Of a DNA stretch of 64,000 bases, positions 35,201 through 47,529 are shown piece after piece (the stretch's first letter is position 1; every line of letters starts with the position of its first letter). Source of the stretch: Adiantum capillus-veneris (taxonomy: Eukaryota > Streptophyta > Polypodiopsida > Polypodiales > Pteridaceae); NCBI GenBank assembly GCA_014529385.2, contig CM043970.1, positions 48,137,779 through 48,201,778 of the forward strand. Direction: 5' to 3'. The position numbers were made by a program, and so were the translations under genes. The notes beneath the pieces are model-generated. The model worked only from the letters and a program-made list of their open reading frames with translations. It had not been told where the DNA came from and ran no database searches.

Positions 35201-36052
35201 TTGGCACTGTGGTCATACATGGCATGTACGCAGGCGGTATTTTTGGTGGATGAGATAGCATAGGAGACATCACAAGAGGGATGCTATCACTTTGGATGAT
35301 GTGGGAGCAGATGTAGCGTATGTGGCTACGCATGACGGAGATGTCACCTTTGTTTCCACGTTTACTCTTGACTTTCTTATGTCGGTTTTTGACGACACAT
35401 TACCTTCGCATTGGATACTAGATGTGAAGCTAGATTTCATGTCACGCCGAATCATGAGTGGTTTAGCACATATGCTAGTGGTATGCTTGGACATGTGTGT
35501 CTAGCTGATGGTTCAGTGCATGACATAGTTGGTGCAGGAGATGTCAAACTATTGCTACCGAGTGGTGCATCATACGTGTTTCAAGATGTACGCCATGTGC
35601 CAGATTTGACGTAGAGCTTGATCTCTGTGAGTCAGCTACGAGACAACGGATGCCAGGTAGTGCTGGATGAGCACAGTTTCAGATCGCATCATGGACAGCT
35701 AGTCATAGCGAGAGGTGCTAGTGTTGGCACGATTCATGTGATGCGAGCACGTTACGTACGAGACGGCACAGTCTTCGTGAGTAGGCAGCCATGCAGAGAG
35801 ATGAGGCATGTCTCCTTTGCGGATAGATTGCATGATGCTCTAGTTTGTGAGCATGTTGAGCCAGTTGTGCAGCAGGGCATGTCATTCGTGGATATGATGA
35901 CGGATATGGATGAATTGAGTGTTGAGTATTCAGCCGTGATTCAGTCATTCATGGATATGCTTAGGCCAGAGGCTGATGTGTGTGAGTTAGGGCTAGGCAT
36001 TGCTCTTATAACACAGATTCAGGACATACAAATGCTCTTGGTGCGCATGTGA
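35201..36052 (+). pseudogene. copia zinc knuckle, protease and pre-integrase region
   Basis: In changing frames: a decayed knuckle CWHCGHTWH (about 35201-35227), then SHWILDTRCEARFHVTP and EWFSTY, GHVCLADGSV, VFQDVRHVPDLT, and after a TAG at 35612 SLISVSQLRDNGC and GQLVIARGASVGTIHVM. This order matches the copia protease and GAG-pre-integrase domains. The protease aspartate is in a LDT-like context. Stops at 35614 and 36052. Confidence 0.75.
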
Positions 36053-36454
36053 CATGCAATGGACACAAGGATGGATTCCAGGGATCGGAGTTCGGGTGTC
36101 AGGGTGATTTGCATGAGTGGAGTTCTGAGCCATATTTGATTGAGATGGTCAAATTGGCAGATATTGCTAGGATTGCAGCAACATTTAGAAGTCTCATGTA
36201 CGAGATACTGATCTCGAGACCTGAGATTGCATTTGCAGTAGGTGCATTTGCAGTGGGAGCAAATATTCTTGTAGTGACTGACGATGGCCTTGAGCATAGG
36301 GTCACTTTGTAGTGTATGGTGAGATACCTGCAGGATGTGTGCCGCTTTGGTGAGGAGTATGGTGTCGATCGCTCTATACTTTCTCTACGATTAGAGCTGG
36401 ATGCACACAAATTCAGTGAGCCAGTGGGTGCTGGTTGATGTCATACTTGTGATG

Positions 36455-36930
36455 GCCTTGTACATGTTTTTTACGGTTTTCTTTTCTCTCTCACGGCCAC
36501 ATTGGCCTTTACGTGGGAGGTTGTTGGGGTAAAGCCCCATGTGGCCGGTTAGGCCAGGTGCCCGCCCACTATACTTATTCATTATGTACATAATAGAATA
36601 AGGGGGCTCACATGTAGAGAGTGAGTTTTAGCCCTTGCAAACACCAGGTCTCCTCTTGTCTTCTCTTCTCCATTGATGTACAGGTTTTGTACGGTTTTCT
36701 TTTCTCTCTCACGACCACATTGGCCTTTACGTGGGAGGTTGTTGGGGTAAAGCCCCATGTGGCCATTTAGGCCAGGTGCCTACCCACTATACTTATTCAT
36801 TATGTACATAATAGAATAATGGGGCCCACATGTAGAGAGTGAGTTAGCCCCTGCAAACACAAGGTCTCCTCTTCTCCTCTCTTCTCCATTGCTGCACACA
36901 CTCACACACGCTCTCGCTCGTGCACTTCAA
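36455..36930 (+). repeat. 208-bp tandem duplication of polypurine tract plus LTR
   Basis: The segment TTTTACGGTTTTCTTTTCTC ... GTGGGAGGT-TGTTGGGG recurs with a 208-bp period (LTR starts 36532 and 36740). The first LTR copy breaks off at about 36675, where the internal end sequence starts again. Confidence 0.85.
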
Positions 36931-38340
36931 TCTCATGCATCTTATGCATCAAATTGTTATTCTTTGGCTGTTTCTAGATTATGTGATATTGAGGAACCTC
37001 TATCTTTTGATGAAGCACATAGTTCAGAAAATTGGATGACTGCCATGCAATCAGAATATGATGCGTGTATGAAAAATGACACGTGGAATTTATGTGATCT
37101 GCCTCTTGGCAAAAAGGCCATTGATACAAGGAGGGTTTAAAAGTTGAAACAAAACCCGGATGGTGATATTGATCTCTATAAGAATTGACTTGTTGCAAAG
37201 GGCTATGCACAACAGAAAGGCATATATTATGAAGAGACTTTTTCTCCCACTTGTCGTATGACTACTGTGCATTTTCTATGTGGGTTGGTAGACTATTTTG
37301 GATGGGATGTACATCAATTAGATATTTTTATTGATTTATTGACTAGTGACATATTTAAGGAAGTTTATGTGACATAGACTGGTGGTTTTTTCATTAAGGG
37401 GCAGGAAGATAAAGTGTGGAAATGTAAAAAAGCTTTGTATGGGTTGAAGCAATCTCCTTGTGCTTGGAAGTTGGAACTCATTTGGTTCAACGAGGCTTTT
37501 GTAACAGTCCAATATAAAGTACTTTGCATGTAAAATGTGATGGTGATGTACTTCTCATTGTTGTTCTATATGTGGATGATTTGATGAGCAGTGGTTTGAA
37601 TGAGGCACATTACCCTGAATTAAGACTAATTTGAATGCTACTTTCAAGATGAAAGATTTGGGGTTGTTGCATCATTACTTGGGCATACAATTTAAGTAGT
37701 GTGATGGTGGTATTGCCTTCTGTTAGACAAGTTACATAGAGACATTTATATGTAAGTTTGGACATGAGGACTGCAACCCTATTGCCACTCCCATTGAAAC
37801 AAGCTTTAAATTGCGTCTTCATGATGTTGGTGATCCTGCTGATGGAAATCTTTACCAAATAGGATCTAAGCATTAGCAAGCTGCCAAGCAGATCTTCTGC
37901 TACTTGAGTGGCACTTTACATCTTGGGTGGTTTTATCCCAAGGGGCGATCATTGCCGCCAGATTTACATGATTTTTTGGACTTAGATTGGGCTGGCTATT
38001 TTGACACGCAAGTGTTCACAAGTGGTTTCTATTTCATGCTCGGCAATTCATGCATATCATGGTTGAGCAAGAAACAAACAACTGTGGACACTTCTAGTTG
38101 TAAGAAGTTAGAGTGCATTGGAAATTGCAAAACCCAATTTCTCACACCTGCACAAAGCACATTGAGATGCGTTATCCACTATGTCAAGGAGATACTCTCA
38201 GCTAGAGAGATCAACTTGGCTAATGTGCCAACATAGGACAACCTTGCAGATATTTTCACAAAGGCATTGTCTCGTGAGATGTTCAAAGATTTCCACGAAG
38301 ATTTAGGTCTACTCCCCTTTGTGGTTGTCAGTGCATGCCA
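36931..38340 (+). pseudogene. copia pol relic (RT and RNase H)
   Basis: The coding traces start straight after LTR sequence with EEPLSFDEAHSSENWMTAM, then KGYAQQKGIYYEETFSP, WDVHQLDIFID, KALYGLKQSPCAWK, a frame-shifted VLYVDDLMSSG (catalytic aspartates near 37572), MKDLGLLHHYLG, CYLSGTLHLGW and, at 38026-38290, SGFYFMLGNSCISWLSKKQT, and DNLADIFTKALS. At least five stops or frameshifts. No primer site or gag precedes it, so the LTR-pol joint at 36930 is a deletion or chimera. Confidence 0.85.
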
Positions 38341-38385
38341 CTTCCCTATACTTTTATGTGCCAGCTCGTGTTCACTGAATCACTT

Positions 38386-38550
38386 CCAGGGGGGATTTGT
38401 TATCATATACATGATAGAGATGTGTGTGAACACACTTAGGACCACCGGGGTATTTTTTTCCTCACTAAGGCATCTCTCTCTCTCTCTCTCTCTCATCCTA
38501 GCTACCCTACCCATGCACTCCTAATATACACATACCAACATCATGTCATG
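38386..38550 (+). mobile_element. 3' LTR start of the pol relic
   Basis: Purine tract CCAGGGGGGATT (38386-38397) and TGTTATCATATACATGATAG from 38398. A (CT)n tract at 38467-38492. The LTR differs from the 33082 type, so pol and the preceding LTR come from different elements. The 3' edge is not visible. Confidence 0.55.
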
Positions 38551-39299
38551 TACATCCATCACTTCATCCTCATCTATAATATCAAGGTCTTCTCATCTTA
38601 TCTAGAAAGAACCAGTACTATACATGTTTTTCAATTATATGGTGAAGTAGTCACTCCTTTTAATGAATACATCCCCTCTTCCCCAACTCACACAAGCCCA
38701 TTTGGCACTATTGAGTATTTGGTAAAGAATGTGTTACCGTGTAGGAGTGATATAAATAGGATAGGAAAAACCATGATGTACTTAGAGCCAAGACACCCTA
38801 TGCCTCATCAATATTTGTGGTATTTAGAGAATCTCCCTAGATGCATGTCACACAATATGTTTTTGAGTTTAGTAGAACTTAGGGAACAACTTCCTTATAT
38901 CTAGGAGTGCAAGTGATACATGAATTTTTCCTTGTAAATATACTAGCTACATGAAAGTACTATCCAATCAAAAATAAACTTTGCATTACATATTCTCTCT
39001 CCCTTTCAATTTTAGAGGACTCCCCCAAAAGCCCATTAAAGGGTGATTTGATTATCTCTCAGAGGATTAGCCCTTGGAGCGGTACACCTGGGTTCACATA
39101 CACAAACCTCCAATATGTAGGGACAACTTCTTGGCTGGATGGACCGTTGTACCCATGGCTGTGGTAACCTCTCAAAGTATGTCGAATCACTTGCAATTAA
39201 GCATCAAACTGAAAAAAAACCAAGCATGAAGATAATTTCCCTTAAGGTTGTCAAAAATTACTCTCATCGGGGGCTCACCTTTTAAGGACCCGCTTTTCA
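38551..39299. other. one unexplained open frame, otherwise nothing
   Basis: Plus frame 38548-38904 (118 codons) has normal amino-acid composition (SPTHTSPFGTIEYLVKNVLP and following), but no family is recognised and it may simply be LTR or flank. Confidence 0.3.
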
Positions 39300-42205
39300 A
39301 AAGACAAAGCTGTGAGTAAGCTTCAGAAAGATGTGGGGTCGGTAAGCCTTAGTGTATGGGATATTTTCACTAAGAGTATGCAAAATGAAATTAAAATTGT
39401 TGGCCCTAGAAGGAAAAAATACCAAGAGGGATGTCTTTGTAGCTCATTGAAGAAGTGGAGCTTCTCACCACCAAAAACAAGAAGAGTCTACATCAAAAAC
39501 TAATCACAAAAAATGTCTTGAAGCTAAAAGGGACTTAGCTCACCTCCAACTGGACAAGGTAAGGAAGGCTAGAATCCTCTCTAGAGAAACCCTCTTACAA
39601 CTGAAGGAGGCCAACCATGCACATTTCTTTAGGGCTCTCAAAGTCGAAAGAAATAGGGGTCTGGTACACTCGCTTACAGATGGCAATGGAGAATATGTTA
39701 AGGATTGCGATGAAATGGTTCAAACACTTACGTTAGATCATATGCCAACCTAAAGATTGCTCCCAGGAGGTGGAAGGTGCTAGAGAAAATTTCCTTGGTA
39801 GTGTTAGAAGAACGATCTTCCTCTCTGAAGAAAACTATTTGGAAAAAGCAATCACTGAGGAGGAGTGCTCTTTTGTGTTACAGGCCTAAGGCAAAGATTG
39901 ATCCCCATGCTGGGATGGACTAACTACCAAATTATTCAAATACTTTTGGGATAGTCTTTAGTACCCAATCACAAAAATGGCCAATCAAGCCCTGATTCAT
40001 GGGGTCTTGGATCTGAGAATTAAAAGAGGCCTTATCAAGCCTATCCCCAAACAAGTATGCTATTTTCATTTAAAGCATTGGCACCCAATTACGATGATGT
40101 TAGTTGCGTATAAAATCATCACCAAATCTCTAGCCCTCAGACTCTCCCCACTCCTAGACAAGTACTCACTCCTCACCAACATGGATTTGTATCTATGACA
40201 ACATATTGGCAGGAACAATGGTCAGTATTGAATATGCTTCTGCCACTAAGCAAAAATGTGCCCTATTGCAATTGTATATGTATATGGCTTATGACAGGAT
40301 CACATGGTTGTTTATTGAAGATGTTATGAAGTGTGATTAGGCTTTGGGTCCCAAATGTGCTGACTGGTCAACACTCTTTGTGTTGATAGCCAATTGGAGC
40401 TTCTCTTCAATGAAAGGATCGTGGGGGACCTTTGAGGTTAAAAGATCTATCAGCATGGATGCCCACTTGCCCCTCTAACATATGCCGTTGGATCCCATCC
40501 TCCGGTGACCTTACTTGAAGATAGTGCGGCTAGAGGTGAGATTCAAGGACTAATTGTTTCTAACAAACGAGAAACTTCTGGCTAAGCTCTTTGCGGATGA
40601 CTCCCTGCTATTTCTCAAAGCATGTACGCAAGTCCTTAGGAAGGCTTTAAAAATTTTGCAAACGTTTTCTTTGGCATCGGGTTCAAAGTGTAGCATTGAA
40701 AATTTGAGATTGATCTCTCTCCCCAAAAATGACTGATTCATCAATGTGGATAGGGGAGATTGTAACTAGAGGGAGAATTTTTAGGCACGTGAGAGCCCTT
40801 TTGGGGGGATGTAACCCACAAGTAAAGATTCCTACCGGGTGTTGGAGAAAGTGAGAACAAAATGCAAAGGTGCAAGTTTGTGCTCCTCCCCTTCCTGATC
40901 AGAATAAAGGTCATTAATTACTTCCTCCTTCCTTATTTATCCTTCAATGACCCGTTGATTAATCTTGTCCGATGCAATAGAAAAGAGTCCTTGAAACCAA
41001 TCAAGAGGCTCTTATGGAAGAACAACACGAAAGACTCAACTCCCTGACAGTGCGCTAAATGGGAGATTGTTGCTAGACTTGTGGAGCAAGGCGGTTGCGG
41101 GATTCTTAACCCTAACATTCATGTGGAAGCCCAATGTGCCAAGCTTGTGGTGGTGCTATGTACTCAGGTACTTTCATAATTCCATAACTCATTGGTTCCC
41201 TTGGTTCTCCAAGATTGGAAGCATCCTGCTTACCCCTTTTTGGAGAGAAGTGAGTAGGAAAATTAATAACAAAGGTATTAAACATAGGATTCAATTGTAG
41301 GACTACAACAATTGTGATTGGAAAGGAACGGACTAGTTGGATCTCTAATAAAACTTGAACGGGGTGTTGATTACCAGAGATCTAGAACAGGTTAATGAGA
41401 TGTGTTTACCGAACTGTAAATCTAAGTTCTAGTCAAAAGCTCGGTAGTGGCCTCCGACTGGACACTTCTTTAAACCCCAACCAAGGAAGTATATTGTGCA
41501 CTAATGTATTCTAAGGTATGGTTCTCTCTGCTTAATAAGTAGTGGGGCATTCATTGGCTAGAGTCAAGGCAAGAGATAGCTATGAAGAATATTTGTATGG
41601 AAGGTTCTATGGGGAGCCATACCAATTGGGGTAAAGGTGTCCACTAGAGGAATTGGCCCAAGCATATGTCAACGATGTAGGTTTCCTAGTGAAGACCTTT
41701 CTTACATTTCAAGGAGTTCCCGCAAGTTGTGGCCTAGGTAGTAAAATATGCAAAGGGATCCAAAAAAACAGGAAAATAGGATTATCAAAGAATGACCTCT
41801 TCTTGGGAGGGAAGGTATTCAAGAGTCAAGCACTACTCATCATCACACAAATTGTGAGATATTGCTATTTCCATCACGTTTGGAAGGCAAGGAAAGATTG
41901 GATTTTTGAAAGCACATTGAAAATAGCCAAATTTTTGAAGATAATCCAAGAAAGTAGTGTGATGATGCCATTGGGATATAGATTGACTCAGATGAGTGGA
42001 ACCGTAAGCCTTGACTGCCATTATGACTAACTTTCTAGGGTAGATACGCTAGATCTTCTCTTGCCATGGGGTGCTCCCCTATAAGCCGATGTAATGATGA
42101 CCCTGGGGAGTTATCATGGCTCGCTAACAGTATGACAAGAACATGTAATTGTTCTACTATATTAATATAATCTACTCACAATTGTGAGTTTTGCCAAAAA
42201 AAGGG
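39300..42205 (+). mobile_element. decayed L1-like LINE
   Basis: Pieces in several frames follow the L1 order. A linker with AKRDLAHLQLDKVRKARI and HAHFFRALKVERNRGLVHSL (39500-39690) is followed by RT parts KRGLIKPIPK and LKHWHPITMMLVAYKIITKS (40025-40130), GCPLAPLTYAVG (about 40455), LAKLFADDSLLFLKA (40572-40625, catalytic ADD) and the C-terminal zf-RVT-like QIVRYCYFHHVWKARKDWIF (about 41845-41910). The 3' end has an A-run near 42196. Endonuclease is not seen, so it may be 5'-truncated. Many stops. Confidence 0.8.
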
Positions 42206-42539
42206 TGAAAAAATTATAGGCACTACAAGATATGGGGGCATTTCAATGCTCCGTTTATTTATGCTTGAAGGTTTTGATGACTATTTTAGCGTGAAATGAG
42301 GAGCGTTGAAAAGACAGACGCAAACTTGTGTCTAAACGTTCGTTGAAATATGTGTCGCAATATGCATGAAAATTGAGATCTAATTTTCAATGCCAATTTT
42401 GACACTTCTATCGATGGTAAAAAAGACCCAAAAAAGGGCTACTCTCCAATTTCGCCTGCACACAATTTTGTGTGTGCACAGTTTTTAGCTGCACGCGTGA
42501 TATCCTTGACGAGGCGAGTCCACTCTCTCTCTCTGTCTC

Positions 42540-42626
<87 letters not shown>
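42540..42626 (+). repeat. (GA)43 microsatellite
   Basis: Perfect GA repeat preceded by CT-rich sequence (42522-42540), giving a potential hairpin. Confidence 0.96.
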
Positions 42627-42631
<5 letters not shown>

Positions 42632-43839
42632 AAGCTGGTACTTTTGAAATCTATGAGCCTTTTAAATTATCATGTAATGCCTCAGGGTCAAGGCTTAGAA
42701 TTTAGATTAGGGTTTAGGTTAGGCTATAGGCTAGGATTTTGGAATTAATTAAGGTAAATCTAAAGGGATAGTGAAATAGATAGGCTAGGGTTTAACGTTA
42801 TGCGCTAGTCTAAGCTAGGCTAGGTTTTACGATTTGCAGACACATTACGGAATGGGATGCACACATAATACTACATAACCAAGCTAAGATGCATTTTTTG
42901 GCATTCCAATTGTTTAGGATTATGGTAGAGGTCATAGTTTAGAAATAAATGAAGAGGCAAAGGGATTTTACCCACTACATGCATTCTCATATAGACGTGA
43001 GTGTGCATGCATGTCACACCCACAATATAAGCATTGACCAATAAAGATGGGACTATAACCTGGTGGTCCTCATCTCCGTGCACCTCTAGACCGAGGTGTG
43101 TGGGGATCGAGCATGGCTAGATAATGTGAGGTAGTTTATGTTGTGATGTCTCTATATATTGGTTATCATTGCAAATGGCATCCTCCCCAAATATCATGGA
43201 GGAAAAGATTATATGTCAGTGCACGCTCTGCAAGTATCAAATATTGCAAAACCATAGAATATGCAATGAGCATGTGCACATGCATAGAGAGTTTCATAAA
43301 AAAACATGTGAAAATTATGCAATACGACTCTTATGCAATGGGAATAACTTTTTGCAACATAGCACCTACGTTGAAAAAAATATGAAAAGAACTATGCTCA
43401 TAGACTCCTCCAATTAGAGGAGATTGAGGGAAGAAGATGAGGGCTTGGGGAATGAGGATGACATGGAGGAGATGTTGGATGTTGTGAGAGACATAGGAGA
43501 AGAAAATAGATTGATGAATAGGAAAATACAGAGAACGTAGAGTAGCTAGATGAAATAGAAAATCTATATGGATGTAAGACAATAAATATAGGAAGAGCGT
43601 AGATTGTTTCATAACCTCCCAACCACCCCCGAGCTATCTCAATCTCAAGATTAATCTTTGAATGGCAATAACGATCATAATTTGGCTTGCAATACGATCA
43701 CAATCTCAATTTAATGCCACCACTAGAAGAGATCGCTTAAATTTTGATGTCATATTACCAGCGTCAATGGCGGGCGTCAGTATATGTGTAGGTAAATATG
43801 GAGGGAGATCAGGTTTTTCACAAAATTAATTTCCAAATT

Positions 43840-43935
43840 TTTCGGCGCGTATATCATCACGTACATCGATGAAAATACCGGCGTGCATATCGTGCATGTA
43901 CCAGCGTACATATCGGTACATTTACCGGTGGACTC
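43840..43935 (+). repeat. short dispersed ATCG/TACC motif cluster (subterminal-like)
   Basis: Repeated GCGTATATCATCACGTACAT, CGGCGTGCATATCG and CAGCGTACATATCGGTAC stretches. A similar style of sequence (GGTATTGATATAAGC, ATATCGATGATACAATGCCG) lies at 48330-48490. CACTA elements carry such clusters near their ends for transposase binding. Confidence 0.4.
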
Positions 43936-44559
43936 TGCAAAATCAGAACCGTGGGTCTTTCCTGCATATTTCCCTCCTTTCTTCTCTTCCTCTCTTGCCC
44001 TCCTCCTCCTCACTTGCTACAGATCTTCTGCCTTACTACTTATCGGAGGTGAGATTTTCACTCGTATACTCCCCATCAACAAGGTGAGCTTCTTTTCAAG
44101 TTTCCTTGTAGATTTGTGCACTTTTGTGTATGTGTGTGTAACATAACGTGTGCACGTTTTTGTAGGCCTGAGGATATTTTTCCAACTGTTTCTTGCTCAA
44201 ATAGGCCACATGTGAGTGCTCTAATATTCTTTTTTGTTGCATACACACATACACACACACATTCATATAAACATGCATGCATGTAAATAAAAATGCACAC
44301 TAAACAATATAAACACACTATATACGATGCACACATATATTTTTTAATTTTTTAAAAATAAGATGTTATTTTATAAGTAATATTAATTAAAAATTATAAT
44401 TAACTATGAAAGATAACAACATTTTATCATTAAAAGAAAGATTTATTTTGATTTATGTTATTTTATAGTTAGTTTTGTTGTTTTTGTGTAAATAAATATA
44501 GAAATGTAAAAAATATATTGTTATTTTTGTAATTGTGACTTATCGTAGGATATTCGCAT

Positions 44560-44925
44560 GATTAGGTTTAGTCCTTTAACACTAACCGTTTAAGTAATAA
44601 GTGGTTTCATCACTTAGGACTTGTCGACAGTAAGATCGATGAAGGTTAGCTGCTTAATTAGAGCGTGTAGCTGCTTACGTATTGAATTGTTTAGCCGAGT
44701 CCGCTTAGTCTTACACGCGGCTCGGCTACTTTTGTTATTTAGTCACTTAGCGACTTAGGGCTAATCCTGTAGGTTTAATCGGTATTCAAACAATTTATTA
44801 GGGCTTGTTGCTTATAGGTAAGCGCTTAGGTATTTAGTCACTTGCCGCTCAATATTTAGGCCTTTGAAGGCTACACGATTAGGTCTACTAGCCGCTTAGT
44901 GTTAGCCGCAAAATAACTTTGAGGT
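44560..44925 (+). repeat. cluster of GCTTAG-type motifs
   Basis: CACTTAGG, GCTGCTTA, CCGCTTAGT, CACTTAGCGACTTAGGG, GCGCTTAGG and CCGCTTAGTGTTAG recur about ten times in 370 bp without a fixed period. Confidence 0.55.
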
Positions 44926-45329
44926 GAAGTAAACCACACAATTGGACTTCAATAGCGCACACAAACTACAAAAAACGCAAAAAGATTTCAAAAACAGACT
45001 TATGTCAAACACTAATATATAGGCATTGACCAATAAAGATGAGATTATTACCTGGTGGTCCTGATCTTCGTGAACCTCTAGACCGAGGTGTGCAGAGATC
45101 GGGCATGGCTAGAGAATTTGAAGTTGTTAGAGCTAGCAACAAATGGTAGAAAAACCACAAACATACTACAAAAATGCAATAGTCTTAAGATGTGACTTGT
45201 GTTCTTCAAAAACGCAAATGGACTTCCACAAACGAAGTAAAATAACGCAATGAGACTTCAATAGCGCACACAAGACTTCAAAAACCCTAATATATAGTCA
45301 TTGACGAATCACTTGCAATTCAAGAGTAA

Positions 45330-45824
45330 TCGTGCCACTAGAAACCTTCCTTTTCCATATCATCTTCAGAAATTACCTGACTTTCCAACTGGGCAGTGGT
45401 TAGATGCGACAATCTCAGAGGCAAAGAGAAATACTTTAGTAAATTTAAGTTTGTTTTAATTTTGTGGTTACAATATCACAAATATGGAGCTTTGTGGTAG
45501 CATGGGAGACACTTTAGAGTGCAACGGATAGACGAACAAAGGGTCACCTTGGACAGTGGTGTTAGGGCAAGCTTCATCCAAGAAAGTAGGAGTAGTGCCA
45601 GGGATGAGAACACAGAGGCTAGCGAGCTTGAATACTTTGGCTACATCCAAGACATCTTGAAGATTAGCTTTAGAAAGTTTGATATTTTTATCTTTGATGT
45701 CAAGTGGTTCAAAGTTATTACCAGCAGACCTAATGCAATTGTGCACAAAGATAAGAGTGGATTGATTCAAGTGAACTCTAGGCGGATGTGGACAGATGCA
45801 CGGGATACATTTGTACTTTCATAA
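45330..45824 (+). pseudogene. CACTA transposase C-terminal (DUF4216-like) segment, copy 1
   Basis: LPDFPTGQWLDATISEA leads, in another frame, into HGRHFRVQRIDEQRVTLDSG, then ELEYFGYIQDILKISFRKFD, IFDVKWFKVITS and DARDTFVLS to a TAA at 45824. The order (Y/F)-x-T-x-x-x-D-x-R-x-T-x-x-SGV, then YYG-x-I-x-x-I-x-x-(L/I)-x-(Y/F), then FxCxWF, then V-N and P/D-F-x-L is that of DUF4216 next to plant CACTA transposases. The frame shift and early end mean it is not functional. Confidence 0.7.
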
Positions 45825-46340
45825 CATATTGTGAATAAGTTGTGTTCACAATAGATCCACTATGGAGATAAAATGATGAAAAAGATATGTCTAAACCGTG
45901 TTGGCTCTATGTTATTCACGTTGCTCCACGAAGCAAGCAAGTGTGTGAAGGATAGGTCAAAGAGCTTCATGAACAAAGTGCCGGGCCGACGGATGATGTA
46001 AGTTTGGATTTTGAGCTGAGGTTAGTGGTGAGGACCTAGAAATGAGCCTTCAAATACTTAAGTTAATGCTTAGAGTGACGAAGAAGTGGAGTTTGATGAC
46101 GAAGATGCAGAAGTACAGATTGAGATAGACATCTTTGGTGCATCAGCCCTCTCCTAGATGATGAGAGATTGACTACTAATTTTTGCTAGGAACTATTTTG
46201 TAAAAATATTTTAATTAGTCTACAATACTGGATAGATTCATTCAGTTGTGTTGTGGCTTTGTTTTTTGTTATTTGCATTGCTTAATCGTTTCTTTTGTAA
46301 ACTAACGTATTGTATCTGTGTTATTTGTGTATATGTAGCC

Positions 46341-47390
46341 ATGGCCGATGGCGGCAATACATACTCTCCTAGCTTTAGTTTTCCTGTCACTCCCGTAGGC
46401 ATGTCACCCAAGCAGATGGGCTCCTTTTAGTTCACACCAGAGTAGGTTACTTACGCACAGAACCTTTGGGTAATTGGTTCCTCTAAAACTGCTACGACTG
46501 CCTCTACTTCTAGGACTAGTGTGCCCCCTACACCAATCGGTTCCACACCGTAGTCGAGTGTACCCCCTACAAGACGAGTGGTTCATCTTCAAGACGAGGT
46601 AGGTGTCATTCTGGAGGTGATGGTTTTTGTGGTAGTGGTTCTACCAATGCGTCCACACCATTGAGAGAGCATCCACCTCTCTCTTTAGTAGATTGGCACC
46701 CCACGTACACCTTGCGAATCACACGAGCATGATCCTAGTAATGTGTACAAGAGCAGAGATGGGGCTGTTGTGGTGGATAGGGTCGAAAAAGCCATGTGAT
46801 AGTGGATTTGACATCTCTTTATAGTTTAGTTTGGCCACTCCATGATGGAGATTTGGGATAATCAAGATGATGAAAGAAAGAGTTACAACGTTGATGCCAT
46901 TCACAGAGAGTACAAGCCAATAGATGGGTACGATCCAATCTCAAATGATTCAATTTTGAGCGTGGAAATTGTCACAATGTCACACTGTCGGTCAGAGGTG
47001 AGAGATGGGTACAAGGACGACAATCCAAAGCCGGCATGTTTGGATGAAGAGGAGTGGGCGAGGATTGCACAAGAGACACAAGACAATCCTTAGAGATTTT
47101 AGCAATAGAGAGATGCAGCCAGAGCACGTTTGAATTCTTCTAGAGCATCACACCTTGGGAGTGGAGGCTATGACACACTTTGGCATGAGTTTGTAAGTAA
47201 TATACGTATGCTTTAAATCGTCAAAAATGTATATGTTATTTGAAGATTTATTTTATGATTAAACCATAATTTTGCAGGAAGTTGTCGTGAAGCATCCCCC
47301 GACACGCCAAGAGGAGAAGTATAGGTACAAGCATGGACTTGTGGCCCTTTTGACCCAATAGCAGGAGAAGGGAGAGGTTGTCAACAACTA
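46341..47390 (+). pseudogene. CACTA-associated Transposase_24-like gene (spliced)
   Basis: ATG at 46341 opens MADGGNTYSPSFSFPVTP. The frame is then broken, and is open again from 46842 (DNQDDERKSYNVDAIHREYK, LDEEEWARIAQETQDNP). After a stop comes ARLNSSRASHLGSGGYDTLW, HEF, an intron 47193-47277 (GTAAGT ... TTTGCAG), and EVVVKHPPTRQEEKY. The NR-x-x-L-x-x-x-x-x-S-HLGSGGY-type motif and the following K-x-P-T-R-x-E-x-x-x-x-x-H segment fit the plant transposase family PF03004 (Ptta/En/Spm). At least four stops. Confidence 0.6.
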
Positions 47391-47529
47391 GGAGGCATTA
47401 CCATGAGGGTGATATCCTCCATATATGTTTTTTTTGTGGTTGTGGTCTTCTTGATACAATTGTACTCATTCAGTGTATACATGTACAGTTTCACGCTTAT
47501 ATTTATGATTTTGCATTCCGTTTACGGTT

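Larger units (their letters stand above)
33082..36930 (+). mobile_element. copia deletion derivative with an extra tandem LTR
   Basis: 5' LTR 33082-33281, primer site 33282-33293, a ~1.5-kb leader, gag and protease/pre-integrase remains, a purine tract 36521-36531, then LTR material at 36532-36675 and again at 36740-36930. Integrase and most RT are gone; only traces (SRPEIAFAVG near 36205) remain. Confidence 0.8.
43034..45125 (+). repeat. ~100-bp direct repeats 43034-43135 and 45023-45125
   Basis: Both carry CATTGACCAATAAAGATG, ACCTGGTGGTCCT, ACCTCTAGACCGAGGTGTG and GGCATGGCTAGA. CCTCTAGACCGAGG is a near-palindrome. They lie inside the CACTA-like region in direct orientation, ~1.99 kb apart. 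Confidence 0.75.
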
